From assembly GCF_944327115.1 (NCBI RefSeq), contig NZ_CALVGS010000122.1, positions 1 to 64,000 on the forward strand: a stretch of 64,000 nucleotides of DNA, given 5' to 3'. The DNA comes from an uncultured Traorella sp. (GTDB lineage Bacteria > Bacillota_I > Bacilli_A > Erysipelotrichales > Erysipelotrichaceae). A program made the translations under genes and the position numbers. The notes beneath the pieces are model-generated. The model ran no database searches. It saw only the letters and a list, made by a program, of their open reading frames with translations, and was not told where the DNA came from. Shown here in pieces: positions 1 to 9,439 of this stretch (positions are counted from its first letter, which is position 1; each line of letters starts with the position of its first letter).

Positions 1-212
1 ATGCCGAATATGTAGTAAGTGAGGTAGCAGCCTATGGAAGGCTGACCGAGGATTTTGGCCCTGTTACCTTAGGAGAAGATGAATATTTTCTAATGGGAGA
101 TAATCGTCAGCATTCCACGGATTCAAGAGTTGTCGGAGCTTTTCACAAGGATGAAATTACGAGTGTGGGCATTTTTATCTATTACCCGTTTGATGAATTT
201 GGGGTAAAATAA
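1..212 (+). CDS. lepB: Signal peptidase I, C-terminal part (gene starts before the window)
   Basis: This is the last 69 codons of a type I signal peptidase, the membrane serine protease that removes signal peptides from exported proteins. The frame is open from base 3 and stops at 210-212. The visible motif YFLMGDNRQHSTDSR is the conserved box (GDN..S.DSR) of the family. The catalytic Ser and Lys lie upstream and cannot be seen. The stop codon abuts the ATG of the next gene, so the two are probably co-transcribed. The family call is firm, although only the end of the gene is present. Confidence 0.93.
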   Translation, partial: AEYVVSEVAAYGRLTEDFGPVTLGEDEYFLMGDNRQHSTDSRVVGAFHKDEITSVGIFIYYPFDEFGVK

Positions 213-626
213 ATGATTAGAGTCAAATATGAAATCACAGCGGAAGATTTTTTTAAGATGAGAAGATCTGTCGGCTGGCGGGATATTGGTATCAATCAGT
301 TGAAGAAGGCTCTTGACAATTCGATGATAACACTCGGACTTTATGATGATCACAAGATCATAGCGATGGGAAGATTGGTCGGTGATTTTTCCTGTAAAGG
401 AATGTTGACAGATATCATCGTTGATCCGAAATATCAAAGAAAAGGATATGGGAAACAGATCGTATCGGAAATCTTGGCGCTTTGCAAAAGCCGGTTGGAT
501 CAGGGCGATAAGATATGTATAGAAGCAAATCCGACGGCCGGCAACAGATTGTTTTATATCCATTGCGGATTTGAATATGATCCAAAAAAGCAGGAGGGTG
601 TCTTTCTTTGGATAGAGAATGTATAA
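213..626 (+). CDS. GNAT family N-acetyltransferase
   Basis: This is a 137-residue single-domain GNAT acetyltransferase. The acetyl-CoA pyrophosphate-binding motif A is clear at about residues 70-81 (VDPKYQRKGYGK, the R/Q-x-x-G-x-G/A pattern), followed by the usual helix. Near the C-terminus, a strand-rich segment around NRLFYIHCGFE matches motif B. The substrate cannot be predicted. It could be a small molecule, an antibiotic or a protein N-terminus. The gene starts directly after the lepB stop with no gap and ends 16 bases before rbgA, so it sits inside an operon of housekeeping genes. Confidence 0.85.
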   Translation: MIRVKYEITAEDFFKMRRSVGWRDIGINQLKKALDNSMITLGLYDDHKIIAMGRLVGDFSCKGMLTDIIVDPKYQRKGYGKQIVSEILALCKSRLDQGDKICIEANPTAGNRLFYIHCGFEYDPKKQEGVFLWIENV

Positions 627-642
627 AAAGAGGAAGTGAATC

Positions 643-1512
643 ATGGGCGAAAACAGAATAAATATCAACTGGTTTCCGGGGCATATGACCAAAGCTAAAA
701 GGGAAATGCAGGAAAAATTGAAAATGGTGGATATGGTGGTAGAGTGTCGTGATGCCCGTATTCCCAATGCATCTAAAAATCCTTTATTAGAAGAGCTGAT
801 CGCACATAAGCCACGTTGTATCATCCTGACCAAGACAGATAAGGCGGATCCTAAGGAAACGGAAAAATGGATTGCCAGCTTAAAAAATGAAACGACAAAG
901 GTAATAGGGTGTAACATATTAAAGGATAACATGACACAGATATTAACTTCTGCCAGTAAGGAAATCATGGCTTCATTTATCGAAAGGCAGAAAAGAAGGG
1001 GTATCAATCCAAGAGCCATTCGTATCATGATCGTGGGTATTCCGAATGTCGGTAAATCGACATTAATTAATCGAGTTGCTAAGAAAAAGGCTGTTGTCAC
1101 AGCGGATCGTCCGGGTGTGACGCGTTCGCTGCAGTGGGTAAAGATCAATAAGGATCTTGAATTATTAGATACACCGGGAGTTTTGTGGCCTAAGTTTGAA
1201 GATGAGAATGTAGGTTTGTGTTTAGGTATCAGCGGTGCCATCCGTGATGAAATCTTACCTATGGAGGAAATCTTCATGTTTGGTTTAAAATATTGTATGG
1301 AGTATTATCCGCAGTATCTGATAAGCCGCTATGAAATTGAATTAAGTGACGATCCATTGGAAAATTTACGGCGTATTGCCAGAAAGCGCGGGTGCGTTAA
1401 AACAGCCAATGAGCTGGATGAGGAGAAGGCAATGAATCTTTTCATCCGTGAAGCCCGTGATGGATTGATTGGCCGGATCAGCTGGGAGCGAAGCGATGGA
1501 AACAGCGAATGA
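643..1512 (+). CDS. rbgA: Ribosome biogenesis GTPase A (YlqF/RbgA)
   Basis: This is a circularly permuted GTPase needed for late assembly of the 50S ribosomal subunit. The permuted order is visible: G4 (TKTD) at about residue 63, G1 (GIPNVGKST) at about 132-140, then G3 (DTPG) at about 176. The N-terminal INWFPGHMTKA motif is typical of the YlqF family. The length of 289 residues is normal, and a helical C-terminal domain follows the GTPase. A good ribosome-binding site (GAGGAAGTGA, slightly offset) precedes the ATG. The end overlaps the start of rnhB, an arrangement known from many Firmicutes. Confidence 0.95.
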   Translation: MGENRININWFPGHMTKAKREMQEKLKMVDMVVECRDARIPNASKNPLLEELIAHKPRCIILTKTDKADPKETEKWIASLKNETTKVIGCNILKDNMTQILTSASKEIMASFIERQKRRGINPRAIRIMIVGIPNVGKSTLINRVAKKKAVVTADRPGVTRSLQWVKINKDLELLDTPGVLWPKFEDENVGLCLGISGAIRDEILPMEEIFMFGLKYCMEYYPQYLISRYEIELSDDPLENLRRIARKRGCVKTANELDEEKAMNLFIREARDGLIGRISWERSDGNSE

Positions 1513-2119
1513 ATATGAAAAACGCTGGTGGCAGGATGGAAAAAAATATGTCATCGGCATAGATGAAGCAGGTCGAGGGCCGTTGGCGGGACCGTTGGTA
1601 GTGGCAGCCGTCTGTTTTGAAGCGGGTTATCACCATGAGGGAATCTATGATTCAAAAAAGGTCAGCGAAAAGAAGCGGGAAGAAATGTTTCAGATCATTA
1701 TACGTGAAGCGTTAGAGTACCATATCAGGATCGTAAGTCCGCAAGAGATCGATCAATTAAATATTTATCGGGCAACACAAAAAGCGATGGAAGAGCTCGG
1801 ACGTGAATTTACATACGTAGATGGAATCCTGACGGATGCGATGCCGCTGCATCATATGTCCTGTGAGGTCTGTGATATCATCAAGGGTGATCAGAAAAGT
1901 GTCAGTATTGCCGCTGCCAGTATTTTAGCCAAGGTCGTCCGTGACCATATCATGAAGGGCTATGATCTTTTATACCCGGAATATGGTTTTGCGAAGCATA
2001 AGGGATATGGTACGAAGCAGCATCTGGAGGCTATTGAAAAATATGGTATATTAGAGATCCATCGTCAAAGTTATGGACCGGTTGCGAAACAAAAAATAAA
2101 ACAATTACAATTTTTTTAG
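1496..2119 (+). CDS. rnhB: Ribonuclease HII
   Basis: RNase HII removes ribonucleotides from DNA and degrades RNA in RNA-DNA hybrids. The metal-binding start of the active site, GIDEAGRGPLAGP, lies at residues 21-33 with Asp23 and Glu24. The KGDQKSVSIAAASILAKVVRD block and a following KGYGT segment complete the family signature. I chose ATG 1496 over an in-frame TTG at 1469 because GGGAG lies at suitable spacing before it. The result is 207 residues, a usual length. The start lies 17 bases inside rbgA, which suggests translational coupling. Confidence 0.95.
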   Translation: METANEYEKRWWQDGKKYVIGIDEAGRGPLAGPLVVAAVCFEAGYHHEGIYDSKKVSEKKREEMFQIIIREALEYHIRIVSPQEIDQLNIYRATQKAMEELGREFTYVDGILTDAMPLHHMSCEVCDIIKGDQKSVSIAAASILAKVVRDHIMKGYDLLYPEYGFAKHKGYGTKQHLEAIEKYGILEIHRQSYGPVAKQKIKQLQFF

Positions 2120-2120
2120 G

Positions 2121-2166
2121 AAAAATCACCTTTTCATGCATATATAAGAGTAGAGGTGGTTTTTTT
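2121..2166 (+). promoter_or_regulatory. Hairpin covering the dprA ribosome-binding site, ending in a T-run
   Basis: AAAAATCACC (2121-2130) can pair with GGTGGTTTTT (2155-2164) over ten positions with one G-U pair and a loop of 24 bases. The right arm contains the GAGGTGG ribosome-binding site of dprA, and the T-run leads straight into the ATG at 2167. The hairpin could act as an attenuating terminator after rnhB or could mask the dprA start. The pairing is seen in the sequence. The function is inferred. Confidence 0.5.
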
Positions 2167-2886
2167 ATGAGAGAACAGATTTTATATTATGCATTAAAAT
2201 ATCGTGGAGAATATGCTTCGATGCATCGGGCGATCATGCGTGATGAAACATGGAAAAAAGTCCGTTGTGACCAGCAATATCTTACGATATTGGATGAAGA
2301 ATATCCCAAGGAGCTTTTTCTTTTGGAATATCCTCCTTATATTCTTTTTTATGAAGGTGATCTTACACTTCTTAAATATCCTAAGGTATGCGTGATCGGT
2401 TCAAGAAACTGTTCCGGATATGCTCATAACGGCTGTCATGAATTGATTCGTTCACTGGATGCACATACGGTAATCGTCAGCGGGATGGCTAAGGGAGTCG
2501 ATGCTTTGGCACATCAAAGTGCCCTTAAGCTGAATTACAGGACGATCGGTGTTATCGGCTGTGGCTTGGATAAGAGTTATCCGAAAGAAAATGCCTGGCT
2601 GTATGAAAAAATGAAAAGCAGTCAATTGCTGCTGAGTGAATATCCGTCAGGTACGCTGCCGCTTGCCCATCATTTTCCTTGGCGCAATCGGATCTTAGCG
2701 GCCCTGGGAGAGAAATGTTATGTCGTTGAAGCCAGAAATAAAAGCGGTACGATGATCACGGCGGATTATGCCCAGTCATTGAATAAGGAAGTCATTGCGT
2801 TTCCATATCGTTTTGATGATGATTTTGGCATGGGCTGTAATTGTCTGATCGAACAGGGAGCGGGTATTTTTATGAAGGAAAGATGA
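2167..2886 (+). CDS. dprA: DNA processing protein DprA
   Basis: DprA binds incoming single-stranded DNA and loads RecA during natural transformation. The 239-residue protein carries the Rossmann-like DprA fold: CVIGSRNCSGYA from about residue 75, IVSGMAKGVDALAH from about 103, GVIGCGLDKSYP, and FPWRNRILAALG with VVEARNKSGTMITADYA. It is shorter than many homologues (about 280-370) and has a reduced N-terminal region and no C-terminal winged helix, as in some Bacilli. The start lies just after a hairpin that includes its ribosome-binding site. It sits between rnhB and topA, the usual Firmicute neighbourhood. Confidence 0.92.
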   Translation: MREQILYYALKYRGEYASMHRAIMRDETWKKVRCDQQYLTILDEEYPKELFLLEYPPYILFYEGDLTLLKYPKVCVIGSRNCSGYAHNGCHELIRSLDAHTVIVSGMAKGVDALAHQSALKLNYRTIGVIGCGLDKSYPKENAWLYEKMKSSQLLLSEYPSGTLPLAHHFPWRNRILAALGEKCYVVEARNKSGTMITADYAQSLNKEVIAFPYRFDDDFGMGCNCLIEQGAGIFMKER

Positions 2887-2892
2887 AAAGTG

Positions 2893-2920
2893 TTGACAAA
2901 AAGAAAAAAACAAGAATAAT
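2893..2920 (+). promoter_or_regulatory. Probable sigma-A promoter for topA
   Basis: A perfect -35 box TTGACA (2893-2898) is followed after 16 bases by AATAAT (2915-2920), one mismatch from TATAAT. Transcription would start about 15-20 bases before the topA ATG, independently of the rnhB-dprA transcript. Confidence 0.6.
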
Positions 2921-2944
2921 AATAAAGAAGTGAGTGTGATAAAA

Positions 2945-5074
2945 ATGAAAAAACTGGTAATTGTGGAATCCCCATCAAAATCAAGAACGATTGAAAAATA
3001 TTTAGGAAATGACTATAAGGTCGTTTCCAGCAAAGGACATATACGCGATTTAGCGACAAGTGGTAAGGGAGGACTGGGAATTGATATCGAAAACAATTTC
3101 ACACCGACCTATGTGATCAGCAAAGATAAAAGAGAAACGGTCAAGGAATTAAAGGAAACAGCAAAGAAATGTTCTGAAATCTATCTGGCAAGCGACCCTG
3201 ACCGTGAAGGAGAGGCGATTGCGTGGCATCTGGCAGAGGTGCTGGAGGTCGATAAGGATCAGAAAAACCGTGTTATCTTCAATGAAATTACGAAGAATGC
3301 GGTAATCGATGCCTTTAAATCACCACGTACCATCGACATGGATCTGGTCAAGAGCCAGGAAACGCGGCGCATGCTGGATCGCATCATCGGTTTTAAGCTT
3401 TCAGGACTTCTGAAAAATAAGATCAAATCAAAAAGTGCCGGACGTGTACAGTCTGTTGCGCTGAATCTGATCGTTGAAAGAGAAAAAGAGATACAGGCGT
3501 TTAAAAGTGAGGAATATTGGACGATCGATGCTTTGATTACGAAGGGTCATAAGAAATTCAAGGCTTCTTTAAATAAAATTAACGGTAAAAAAGTAAAGAT
3601 CCAAAATGAAGAAGAAGCTAAAGCGATCGAGGAAGCCTGCAGCGGTGATTATGTCATCACTAAAATAGAAAAAAAGGTAAAAAAGAAACAGCCGCGACTT
3701 CCGTTTATTACTTCAACGCTTCAACAGGAGGCTTCTACCAAGCTGAATTTTTCCAGCAAGAAAACGATGAGCATTGCCCAGAAGCTTTATGAAGGTATTT
3801 CCATTAAAGGAAACCATGAAGGTTTGATCACATATATGCGAAGCGATTCAACACGTCTGAGCGATGTATTCGTAAAGGAAGCCTTTGACTATATTGAAAA
3901 AGAATATGGAAAGAAATATGTAGGAAAGGTACATCAGAAAAATAATAAAAATGCGCAGGACGCACATGAAGCTATTCGTGTGACGCATATTGACTATACG
4001 CCGGAGTCGATCAAGGATGATCTGACCAATGACGAGTATAAGCTGTATAAGCTGATCTATGCACGTACCATCGCTTATCTGATGGCGCCAAGTTTAAGCG
4101 ACAGCGTAAGCGTAACGATTGAAAATGCAGGTCATGAATTCAATGCGTCAGGCTCGGTATTGACCTTTGACGGTTATTTGAAAGCTTATAAGGATTATGA
4201 ACAGAATAAGGATGAAGTGCTTCCGGAAATGAGCGAGCAGGAAATCCTAAAGGATGTTTCTTTAGACAGAAAACAGCATTTTACAGAACCGCCTCTGCGT
4301 TATTCCGAGGCACGTCTGATCAAGGAAATGGAAGAAAAGGGAATCGGACGTCCAAGCACTTATGCTACGATCATCGATACGATCCAAAAGCGTTTATATG
4401 TAGAACTGGTGAAAAGCAATGAAAACAGTAAGACAAAGGTCTTTATTCCGACAGAGCAGGGTATTTTGACGGATGCCAAGCTTCAGGAATATTTCTCCAG
4501 CATCATCAATGTTTCTTATACGGCAAATATGGAAAAAGATCTGGATGAGATTGCCGAGGGCAAAAAGGAAAGTGTTACTGAATTAAGAGAATTTTATGAT
4601 AAATTCGTACCGCTTTTAGATGAAGCCTATGAAAAAATGGAAAAGGTGGCCCCTCAAAAGACAGGGGAGCTGTGTCCGGAATGTGGCAGTGAGCTTGTTT
4701 ATCGCAATGGAAAATATGGACGCTTTATTTCCTGCAGCAATTTTCCTGCCTGCAAATATACCAAAAGTGAAAATGAAGAAGAGGTTCGCTCAGAGGAAAC
4801 ATGTCCTAACTGCGGCAGTCCGATGGTGATGAAGAAGGGCCGCTATGGCAGCTTTTTAGCCTGTTCCAATTATCCGGAGTGTAAAACGATCAAAAAGATC
4901 AATGCGCCTAAGGAAGAGCCAAAGCCAACAGGAGAGATGTGTCCGGAGTGCGGCAAACCGCTTATCGAACGTAAATCGAGATATGGAACGACCTTTGTCG
5001 GCTGCTCAGGCTTTCCAAAATGTCGTTATATAAAGAAACAGCCGAAAAAGAAAAAAGGTGAAGAAAATGAATAG
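2945..5074 (+). CDS. topA: DNA topoisomerase I
   Basis: Topoisomerase I relaxes negatively supercoiled DNA. The N-terminal TOPRIM domain begins [21 protein letters not shown] and includes [12 protein letters not shown]. The catalytic Tyr lies in [12 protein letters not shown] at about residue 297. The C-terminus carries three four-cysteine zinc-finger modules (CPECG...CSNFPAC, CPNCG...CSNYPEC, CPECG...CSGFPKC) and a lysine-rich tail. I start at ATG 2945 because the family begins with [12 protein letters not shown]. An in-frame GTG at 2930 is possible but adds only five residues. The 709-residue length is normal. The 3' end overlaps trmFO by 8 bases. Confidence 0.97.
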   Translation: MKKLVIVESPSKSRTIEKYLGNDYKVVSSKGHIRDLATSGKGGLGIDIENNFTPTYVISKDKRETVKELKETAKKCSEIYLASDPDREGEAIAWHLAEVLEVDKDQKNRVIFNEITKNAVIDAFKSPRTIDMDLVKSQETRRMLDRIIGFKLSGLLKNKIKSKSAGRVQSVALNLIVEREKEIQAFKSEEYWTIDALITKGHKKFKASLNKINGKKVKIQNEEEAKAIEEACSGDYVITKIEKKVKKKQPRLPFITSTLQQEASTKLNFSSKKTMSIAQKLYEGISIKGNHEGLITYMRSDSTRLSDVFVKEAFDYIEKEYGKKYVGKVHQKNNKNAQDAHEAIRVTHIDYTPESIKDDLTNDEYKLYKLIYARTIAYLMAPSLSDSVSVTIENAGHEFNASGSVLTFDGYLKAYKDYEQNKDEVLPEMSEQEILKDVSLDRKQHFTEPPLRYSEARLIKEMEEKGIGRPSTYATIIDTIQKRLYVELVKSNENSKTKVFIPTEQGILTDAKLQEYFSSIINVSYTANMEKDLDEIAEGKKESVTELREFYDKFVPLLDEAYEKMEKVAPQKTGELCPECGSELVYRNGKYGRFISCSNFPACKYTKSENEEEVRSEETCPNCGSPMVMKKGRYGSFLACSNYPECKTIKKINAPKEEPKPTGEMCPECGKPLIERKSRYGTTFVGCSGFPKCRYIKKQPKKKKGEENE

Positions 5075-6362
5075 TGTCAAGGTAATCGGTGCGGGTCTTG
5101 CCGGATGTGAGGCTACATGGCAGCTTGTGAAGCGCAATATTCCTGTGACCTTGATCGAAATGCGGCCTGAAAAAAGTACACCGGCACATAAAAGTGCTTA
5201 TTTCAGTGAGCTTGTCTGCAGCAATTCGCTGCGCAGCAATGAACTGACAAGTGCGATCGGACTTTTGAAAGAAGAGATGCGTCAGTTTGATTCTTTGATC
5301 ATGCAGGCTGCTGAAAAGCATCGCTTGCCGGCGGGAAGTGCTTTAGCGGTCGATCGTGAAGCATTCTCAAAGGAAATTACACAGCGTTTGAGCGGGCATC
5401 CGCTTGTTACGATCGTTCATGAAGAAGTATGTGAGATTCCAAAGGGTCCTTGTATCATTGCTACCGGTCCTTTGACGAGCGATGCTCTTTCAAAAAGTAT
5501 CCAGGATCTGCTTCAGGAAGAAGAATTCTATTTTTATGATGCGGCAGCACCGATCATTGAAAAGGATTCGATCGACTTTACAAAAGCCTACTATAAGTCA
5601 CGCTATGATAAAGATGAAGCAAGCTATATCAACTGTCCGATGACAAAGGAAGAGTTTGAAGCTTTTTATCAAGAAGTGATCCATGCGGAATGTGTCAAGA
5701 TGCATGAATTTGAAGAAGAAAAATATTTTGAAGGCTGCATGCCATTTGAGGAAATGGCCAGAAGAGGCGAAAAGACACTTTTATTCGGACCGATGAAGCC
5801 GGTAGGTCTGGAAACGGATAAGATCAAGCCGTATGCAGTCGTTCAGCTCCGTCAGGATAATGCTGCTGCTTCTTTATATAATGTCGTTGGTTTTCAGACA
5901 CATTTGAAATGGCCGGAACAGAAAAGGGTATTATCAATGGTTCCGGGTCTTGAAAATGCCCGTTTTGCCCGCTATGGAGTGATGCATCGCAATACGTATA
6001 TCTGCTCACCTAAGGTATTGAAAGCGACTTATGAGTGCAAGCTGAGAGATGATTTATTTTTTGCCGGCCAGATGTGCGGCGTGGAAGGATATATCGAATC
6101 TGCTGCCAGCGGATTGCTGGCGGGCTTGAATATGGCCAATCGTATTCACGGAAGGGAATGTGTGATCCTGCCGCCAAGCTGTATGATGGGAGCCATGGCG
6201 CATTATATCACACATACGCATCCTAAATACTTTCAGCCGATGAATGCTACTTATGGCATCATGCAGTGTCTTTCTAAGACGAATAAGCATAATAAAAAAG
6301 AAGTGCTTGCAAAGCAGGCATTAGATATCATAAAAGAGAAGAAGGCATGCTTCGATGAATGA
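5067..6362 (+). CDS. trmFO: tRNA (uracil-54-C5) methyltransferase, folate- and FAD-dependent
   Basis: TrmFO (Gid) makes ribothymidine at tRNA position 54 using methylene-tetrahydrofolate and FAD, unlike the SAM-dependent TrmA. The FAD-binding Rossmann motif [11 protein letters not shown] is at residues 7-17. Other family blocks are [27 protein letters not shown] and [20 protein letters not shown]. The start is ATG 5067, behind AAAGGTG. The upstream in-frame GTG at 5058 is less likely. The 431-residue length is normal. It overlaps topA by 8 bases and xerC by 8 bases, the conserved topA-trmFO-xerC order of Firmicutes. Confidence 0.96.
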   Translation: MNSVKVIGAGLAGCEATWQLVKRNIPVTLIEMRPEKSTPAHKSAYFSELVCSNSLRSNELTSAIGLLKEEMRQFDSLIMQAAEKHRLPAGSALAVDREAFSKEITQRLSGHPLVTIVHEEVCEIPKGPCIIATGPLTSDALSKSIQDLLQEEEFYFYDAAAPIIEKDSIDFTKAYYKSRYDKDEASYINCPMTKEEFEAFYQEVIHAECVKMHEFEEEKYFEGCMPFEEMARRGEKTLLFGPMKPVGLETDKIKPYAVVQLRQDNAAASLYNVVGFQTHLKWPEQKRVLSMVPGLENARFARYGVMHRNTYICSPKVLKATYECKLRDDLFFAGQMCGVEGYIESAASGLLAGLNMANRIHGRECVILPPSCMMGAMAHYITHTHPKYFQPMNATYGIMQCLSKTNKHNKKEVLAKQALDIIKEKKACFDE

Positions 6363-7239
6363 ATGGATTCATAAATTTCTCGATTACATCGCTTCGATCA
6401 ATACAGACAGCGAGCATACCAGAGATGCCTATCAGCGTGATTTGAATCATTACCAGAGCTTTTTGGAAAGAGAACAGATCAGCTATGATCAGGCAGACCG
6501 TCAGATCATTCTAAACTATATCACTTATTTGCGAATGGAATGTCATTTGAAAAATTTATCGGTCTTGAGAAAGATATCGACCGTCCGTTCATTTTATCGC
6601 TATTTAAGTGAATATCACGGATTGGAAACAAATCCCTTTGCATTGATCAAATTGGGAAAAAAAGAAAAAAAAATACCGGAATTTCTTTTCTATGATGAAA
6701 TGGATGCCTTATTAAACAGCATTCCCCTTGATAACGATGAAGATATTCGCAACCGTGCCATGTTTGAGATCATGTATGCCTGTGGCTTACGTGTCAGTGA
6801 GGTCGTTTCTTTAAGAGTTGATGATATCGATCTCAATGACCATGTTTTGCGGGTCATCGGAAAGGGAAGCAAAGAAAGGATCGTTCCTTTCTATGATGAA
6901 GCCGGTGATTTCTTAAAGCTGTATTTAAATCAGGTACGTAAAAAATGGTGTGATGAAAAAGAGCGCATCTGTTTTTTGAATTTGAAGGGAAAGCCTCTGA
7001 CGACCCGTGGTGTTCAATATATCTTAGATAAGGTCGTTTTAAAAAGCAATCTGCTTCTCAAGGTACATCCTCACATGTTTCGTCATTCCTTCGCAACCCA
7101 TCTTCTCGATAATGGAGCGGATCTCAGGGTGGTGCAGGAGCTTTTGGGACATTCCTCACTTTCAACGACCCAGATTTATACGCATGTATCGAGAGAGCAT
7201 TTAAAAAATACATATGAAAAAGCTTTTCCTCGCAGATAG
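6355..7239 (+). CDS. xerC: Tyrosine recombinase XerC
   Basis: This is a site-specific tyrosine recombinase that resolves chromosome dimers with its partner. An N-terminal SAM-like core-binding domain spans about residues 1-90. The catalytic domain contains Arg146 (CGLRVSEV), Lys170 (VIGKGSKER), His240 and Arg243 ([14 protein letters not shown]), His266 ([16 protein letters not shown]) and the nucleophile Tyr275. All active-site residues are present, and the 294-residue length is normal. The position after trmFO matches xerC (codV) in Bacilli and argues against a phage integrase. A rho-independent terminator follows. Confidence 0.93.
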   Translation: MNEWIHKFLDYIASINTDSEHTRDAYQRDLNHYQSFLEREQISYDQADRQIILNYITYLRMECHLKNLSVLRKISTVRSFYRYLSEYHGLETNPFALIKLGKKEKKIPEFLFYDEMDALLNSIPLDNDEDIRNRAMFEIMYACGLRVSEVVSLRVDDIDLNDHVLRVIGKGSKERIVPFYDEAGDFLKLYLNQVRKKWCDEKERICFLNLKGKPLTTRGVQYILDKVVLKSNLLLKVHPHMFRHSFATHLLDNGADLRVVQELLGHSSLSTTQIYTHVSREHLKNTYEKAFPRR

Positions 7240-7273
7240 CTGACAATAACGCTGAAATTCCTATGAAATCAAT

Positions 7274-7300
7274 AAAAACGCTTGTTTTTCAGGCGTTTTT
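7274..7300 (+). terminator. Terminator after xerC
   Basis: AAAAACGC (7274-7281) pairs with GCGTTTTT (7293-7300) around an 11-base loop. The stem ends in a T-run. The loop also holds the putative -35 box of the rpsB promoter. Confidence 0.7.
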
Positions 7301-7437
7301 ATTCTATAATAAACAAGCGCAAAGCGCAAAATACACACATCATGGATTCTCTGATCCGTGCCTTAGTCCCGAAGCAGGTTGATGATGATAGGTTATCAGA
7401 GATATGAAATGATGGAGGAAAAACGGAGGAAAAGTAT
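7282..7437 (+). promoter_or_regulatory. rpsB promoter and structured 5' leader
   Basis: TTGTTT (7282-7287), 17 bases, then TATAAT (7305-7310) form a promoter overlapping the xerC terminator. The resulting leader is about 120 bases. TCTCTGAT (7348-7355) pairs perfectly with ATCAGAGA (7395-7402), enclosing a 39-base region. A strong site (CGGAGGA) precedes the rpsB ATG. Ribosomal-protein genes are often controlled by binding of their own product to such leaders, so S2 autoregulation is a reasonable inference. I cannot match it to a named RNA family. Confidence 0.55.
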
Positions 7438-8403
7438 ATGGCAGTCATTTCAATGAGAAAATTATTGGAAGCAGGTACTCATTTCGGACACCAGACTCGC
7501 AGATGGAATCCGAAGATGAAACCAAACATTTATACATCAAGAAACGGTGTATATATCATTAATCTTGAGAAAACTCAGGAACAGATCGAAGAAGCTTACA
7601 ACAAGCTGAATCAGATTGCGGCTGAAGGCGGAAAGGTACTTTTTGTAGGTACGAAGAAACAGGCTCAGCAGATCGTGATGGAAGAAGCTTTACGTTCAGG
7701 CTCATTCTATGTTAATCAGAGATGGCTTGGAGGACTTCTGACAAATTTCAGAACGATCCAGAAGCGTGTAAAACGTCTGATCGAAATCGAAGAAATGGAA
7801 GCAAACGGTTCTTTGGAGGTTTATCCTAAGAAAGAGGTTGCCCAGATCAAGAAGGAAAAAACAAAATTAGAAAATTCATTAGGTGGAATCAAGGAAATGA
7901 AGAAGCTTCCAAACGCTTTATTCGTGATCGATCCTAAGGAAGAACATAATGCTGTTGCGGAAGCCAAGAAATTAGGCATTCCTGTATTTGCGATGGTAGA
8001 TACGAATTGTGATCCTGAAGTGGTTGACTATGCGATCGCTTCAAATGATGATGCTGTCCGTTCGATCAAGCTGGTCGTTGAACTGATGGCAGATGCAATC
8101 GTAGAAGCTAAGGGCGGCTTGCTGTCAGTAGCTCGTCAGGTTGAAGAAGAACCGGATGTTACGATGGCAGATGTAATCGTGAATGTAGAAGAACAGATTG
8201 CTGAAAATGAAAGACGTCGTCGTCAGAAGAACGAAGAAAGACGTGCTCAGCAGGCACAGCGTCGTCCTTACAACAGAGATGCAAAAAGAGGCGGACGCTC
8301 ATTCGCAAGAAAAGAAAAGGAAGAGGTTGCAACTGAAGGGACAGTTGCTGAACCGGTAGCTGAAGCAAACGAAGTGAAAACTGAAGCAGAAGCTGGCGAA
8401 TAA
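7438..8403 (+). CDS. rpsB: 30S ribosomal protein S2 with long charged C-terminal tail
   Basis: S2 is a small-subunit ribosomal protein. The start [27 protein letters not shown], the [10 protein letters not shown] block and the [20 protein letters not shown] block are diagnostic. The core ends near residue 235, yet the protein runs to 321 residues. The last 80 or so residues are a low-complexity tail, first Arg/Gln-rich ([21 protein letters not shown]) and then Glu/Ala-rich. Typical S2 is about 230-260 residues. The tail is read in frame without interruption and ends 18 bases before tsf. Confidence 0.97.
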   Translation: MAVISMRKLLEAGTHFGHQTRRWNPKMKPNIYTSRNGVYIINLEKTQEQIEEAYNKLNQIAAEGGKVLFVGTKKQAQQIVMEEALRSGSFYVNQRWLGGLLTNFRTIQKRVKRLIEIEEMEANGSLEVYPKKEVAQIKKEKTKLENSLGGIKEMKKLPNALFVIDPKEEHNAVAEAKKLGIPVFAMVDTNCDPEVVDYAIASNDDAVRSIKLVVELMADAIVEAKGGLLSVARQVEEEPDVTMADVIVNVEEQIAENERRRRQKNEERRAQQAQRRPYNRDAKRGGRSFARKEKEEVATEGTVAEPVAEANEVKTEAEAGE

Positions 8404-8421
8404 TAACAGGAGGAAAAGCAA

Positions 8422-9312
8422 ATGGCAATTACGGCACAAGATGTAAAAGCGTTAAGAGAAAAAACAGGTGCAGGAATGATGGACTGTAAAAAGGCCCTGA
8501 CTGAATGCGACGGTGATATTGAAAAGGCCAGTGAATGGCTGAGAGAAAAGGGTATCGCAAAGGCTGCTAAGAAGGCCGGACGTATTGCTGCGGAAGGAGC
8601 TACTCGTGTAGCTGTTGACAACAATACAGCCGTTATCTTTGAAGTCAATTCAGAAACAGATTTTGTTGCGAAAAACGAACAGTTTTTAGCGCTGATGGAT
8701 ACGATCCAGAATTTATTGCTGAAAAACAAGCCAGCTACTGTTGAAGAAGCAATGGCTGCTAGTATGGATGGCAAGACATTGGAAGAATTAGTTACCGATG
8801 CTACGGCAACGATCGGTGAAAAGATTACTTTCAGAAGATTCAAGATCGTTGAAAAAACAGATGCTGATGTATTTGGTGCTTATATTCACATGGGCGGCAA
8901 GATCTCTGCTCTAACTGTTTTAACAGGTACAAATGATGCAGCAGTAGCAAAAGATGTTGCAATGCAGGTAGCTTCTATGAATCCGCAGTATGTTTCCCGT
9001 GAGGATATGCCTCAGGAAGCTATTGAGAATGAAAGACATGTCCAGATGGAAATCTTAAAGAATGATCCTAAGCTTTCCAGCAAGCCTGAAAAAGTACTTC
9101 ACGGAATCGTTGAAGGAAGACTTACAAAGTCACTTCAGGAAATTTGCTTAGTTGATCAGGTTTACTTTAAGGAACCGGATCTGAAGGTTGGCCAGTATGT
9201 GAAGAATCACAATGCAAGCGTGAAGTCTTTCGTACGCTATGCTGTTGGTGAAGGTATTGAAAAACGTCAGGAAAACTTTGCTGAAGAAGTAATGTCACAG
9301 ATTAACGGATAA
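8422..9312 (+). CDS. tsf: Translation elongation factor Ts
   Basis: EF-Ts is the guanine-nucleotide exchange factor for EF-Tu. The N-terminal UBA-like domain has the signature [21 protein letters not shown] (about residues 9-29). The core has [16 protein letters not shown] and [19 protein letters not shown], and the C-terminal module is present. The 296-residue length is normal. A clear AGGAGG-type site precedes the ATG. rpsB-tsf is the canonical operon, and a strong terminator follows immediately. pyrH, often next, is not here. Confidence 0.97.
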   Translation: MAITAQDVKALREKTGAGMMDCKKALTECDGDIEKASEWLREKGIAKAAKKAGRIAAEGATRVAVDNNTAVIFEVNSETDFVAKNEQFLALMDTIQNLLLKNKPATVEEAMAASMDGKTLEELVTDATATIGEKITFRRFKIVEKTDADVFGAYIHMGGKISALTVLTGTNDAAVAKDVAMQVASMNPQYVSREDMPQEAIENERHVQMEILKNDPKLSSKPEKVLHGIVEGRLTKSLQEICLVDQVYFKEPDLKVGQYVKNHNASVKSFVRYAVGEGIEKRQENFAEEVMSQING

Positions 9313-9315
9313 TTG

Positions 9316-9344
9316 AAAAACCTATGCTGATGCATAGGTTTTTT
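9316..9344 (+). terminator. Terminator after tsf
   Basis: CCTATGC (9321-9327), loop TGAT, GCATAGG (9332-9338), then six T's. Flanking A's and T's lengthen the stem. Confidence 0.85.
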
Positions 9345-9354
9345 ATATACATGA

Positions 9355-9420
9355 TTGAATAATCGCTATATTATGATATAATATTAGTAATCATTCTCAA
9401 AATAAAAGAAGAATGAGAAT
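9355..9420 (+). promoter_or_regulatory. Promoter with downstream inverted repeat for the rubredoxin-like gene
   Basis: TTGAAT (9355-9360), 16 bases, TATAAT (9377-9382) form a sigma-A promoter. Starting just after it, ATTCTCA (9393-9399) and TGAGAAT (9414-9420) form a perfect 7-base inverted repeat separated by 14 bases. A second register, TCATTCT/AGAATGA, overlaps it. The repeat would lie at the very start of the transcript. It could be an operator, for instance of a Fur/PerR-type regulator, or a 5' mRNA hairpin ending next to the ribosome-binding site. Confidence 0.5.
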
Positions 9421-9439
9421 ATGGAAAGGAAGAATGACT

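Noticed and set aside
123-1277. 384-codon reverse ORF opposite lepB, the acetyltransferase and rbgA
   Set aside because: The forward genes carry clear family motifs. The reverse frame does not resemble any protein.
8268-8843. 191-codon reverse ORF across rpsB-tsf
   Set aside because: It lies opposite two certain ribosomal genes, has no start signals and reads as Ser/Ala-rich shadow.
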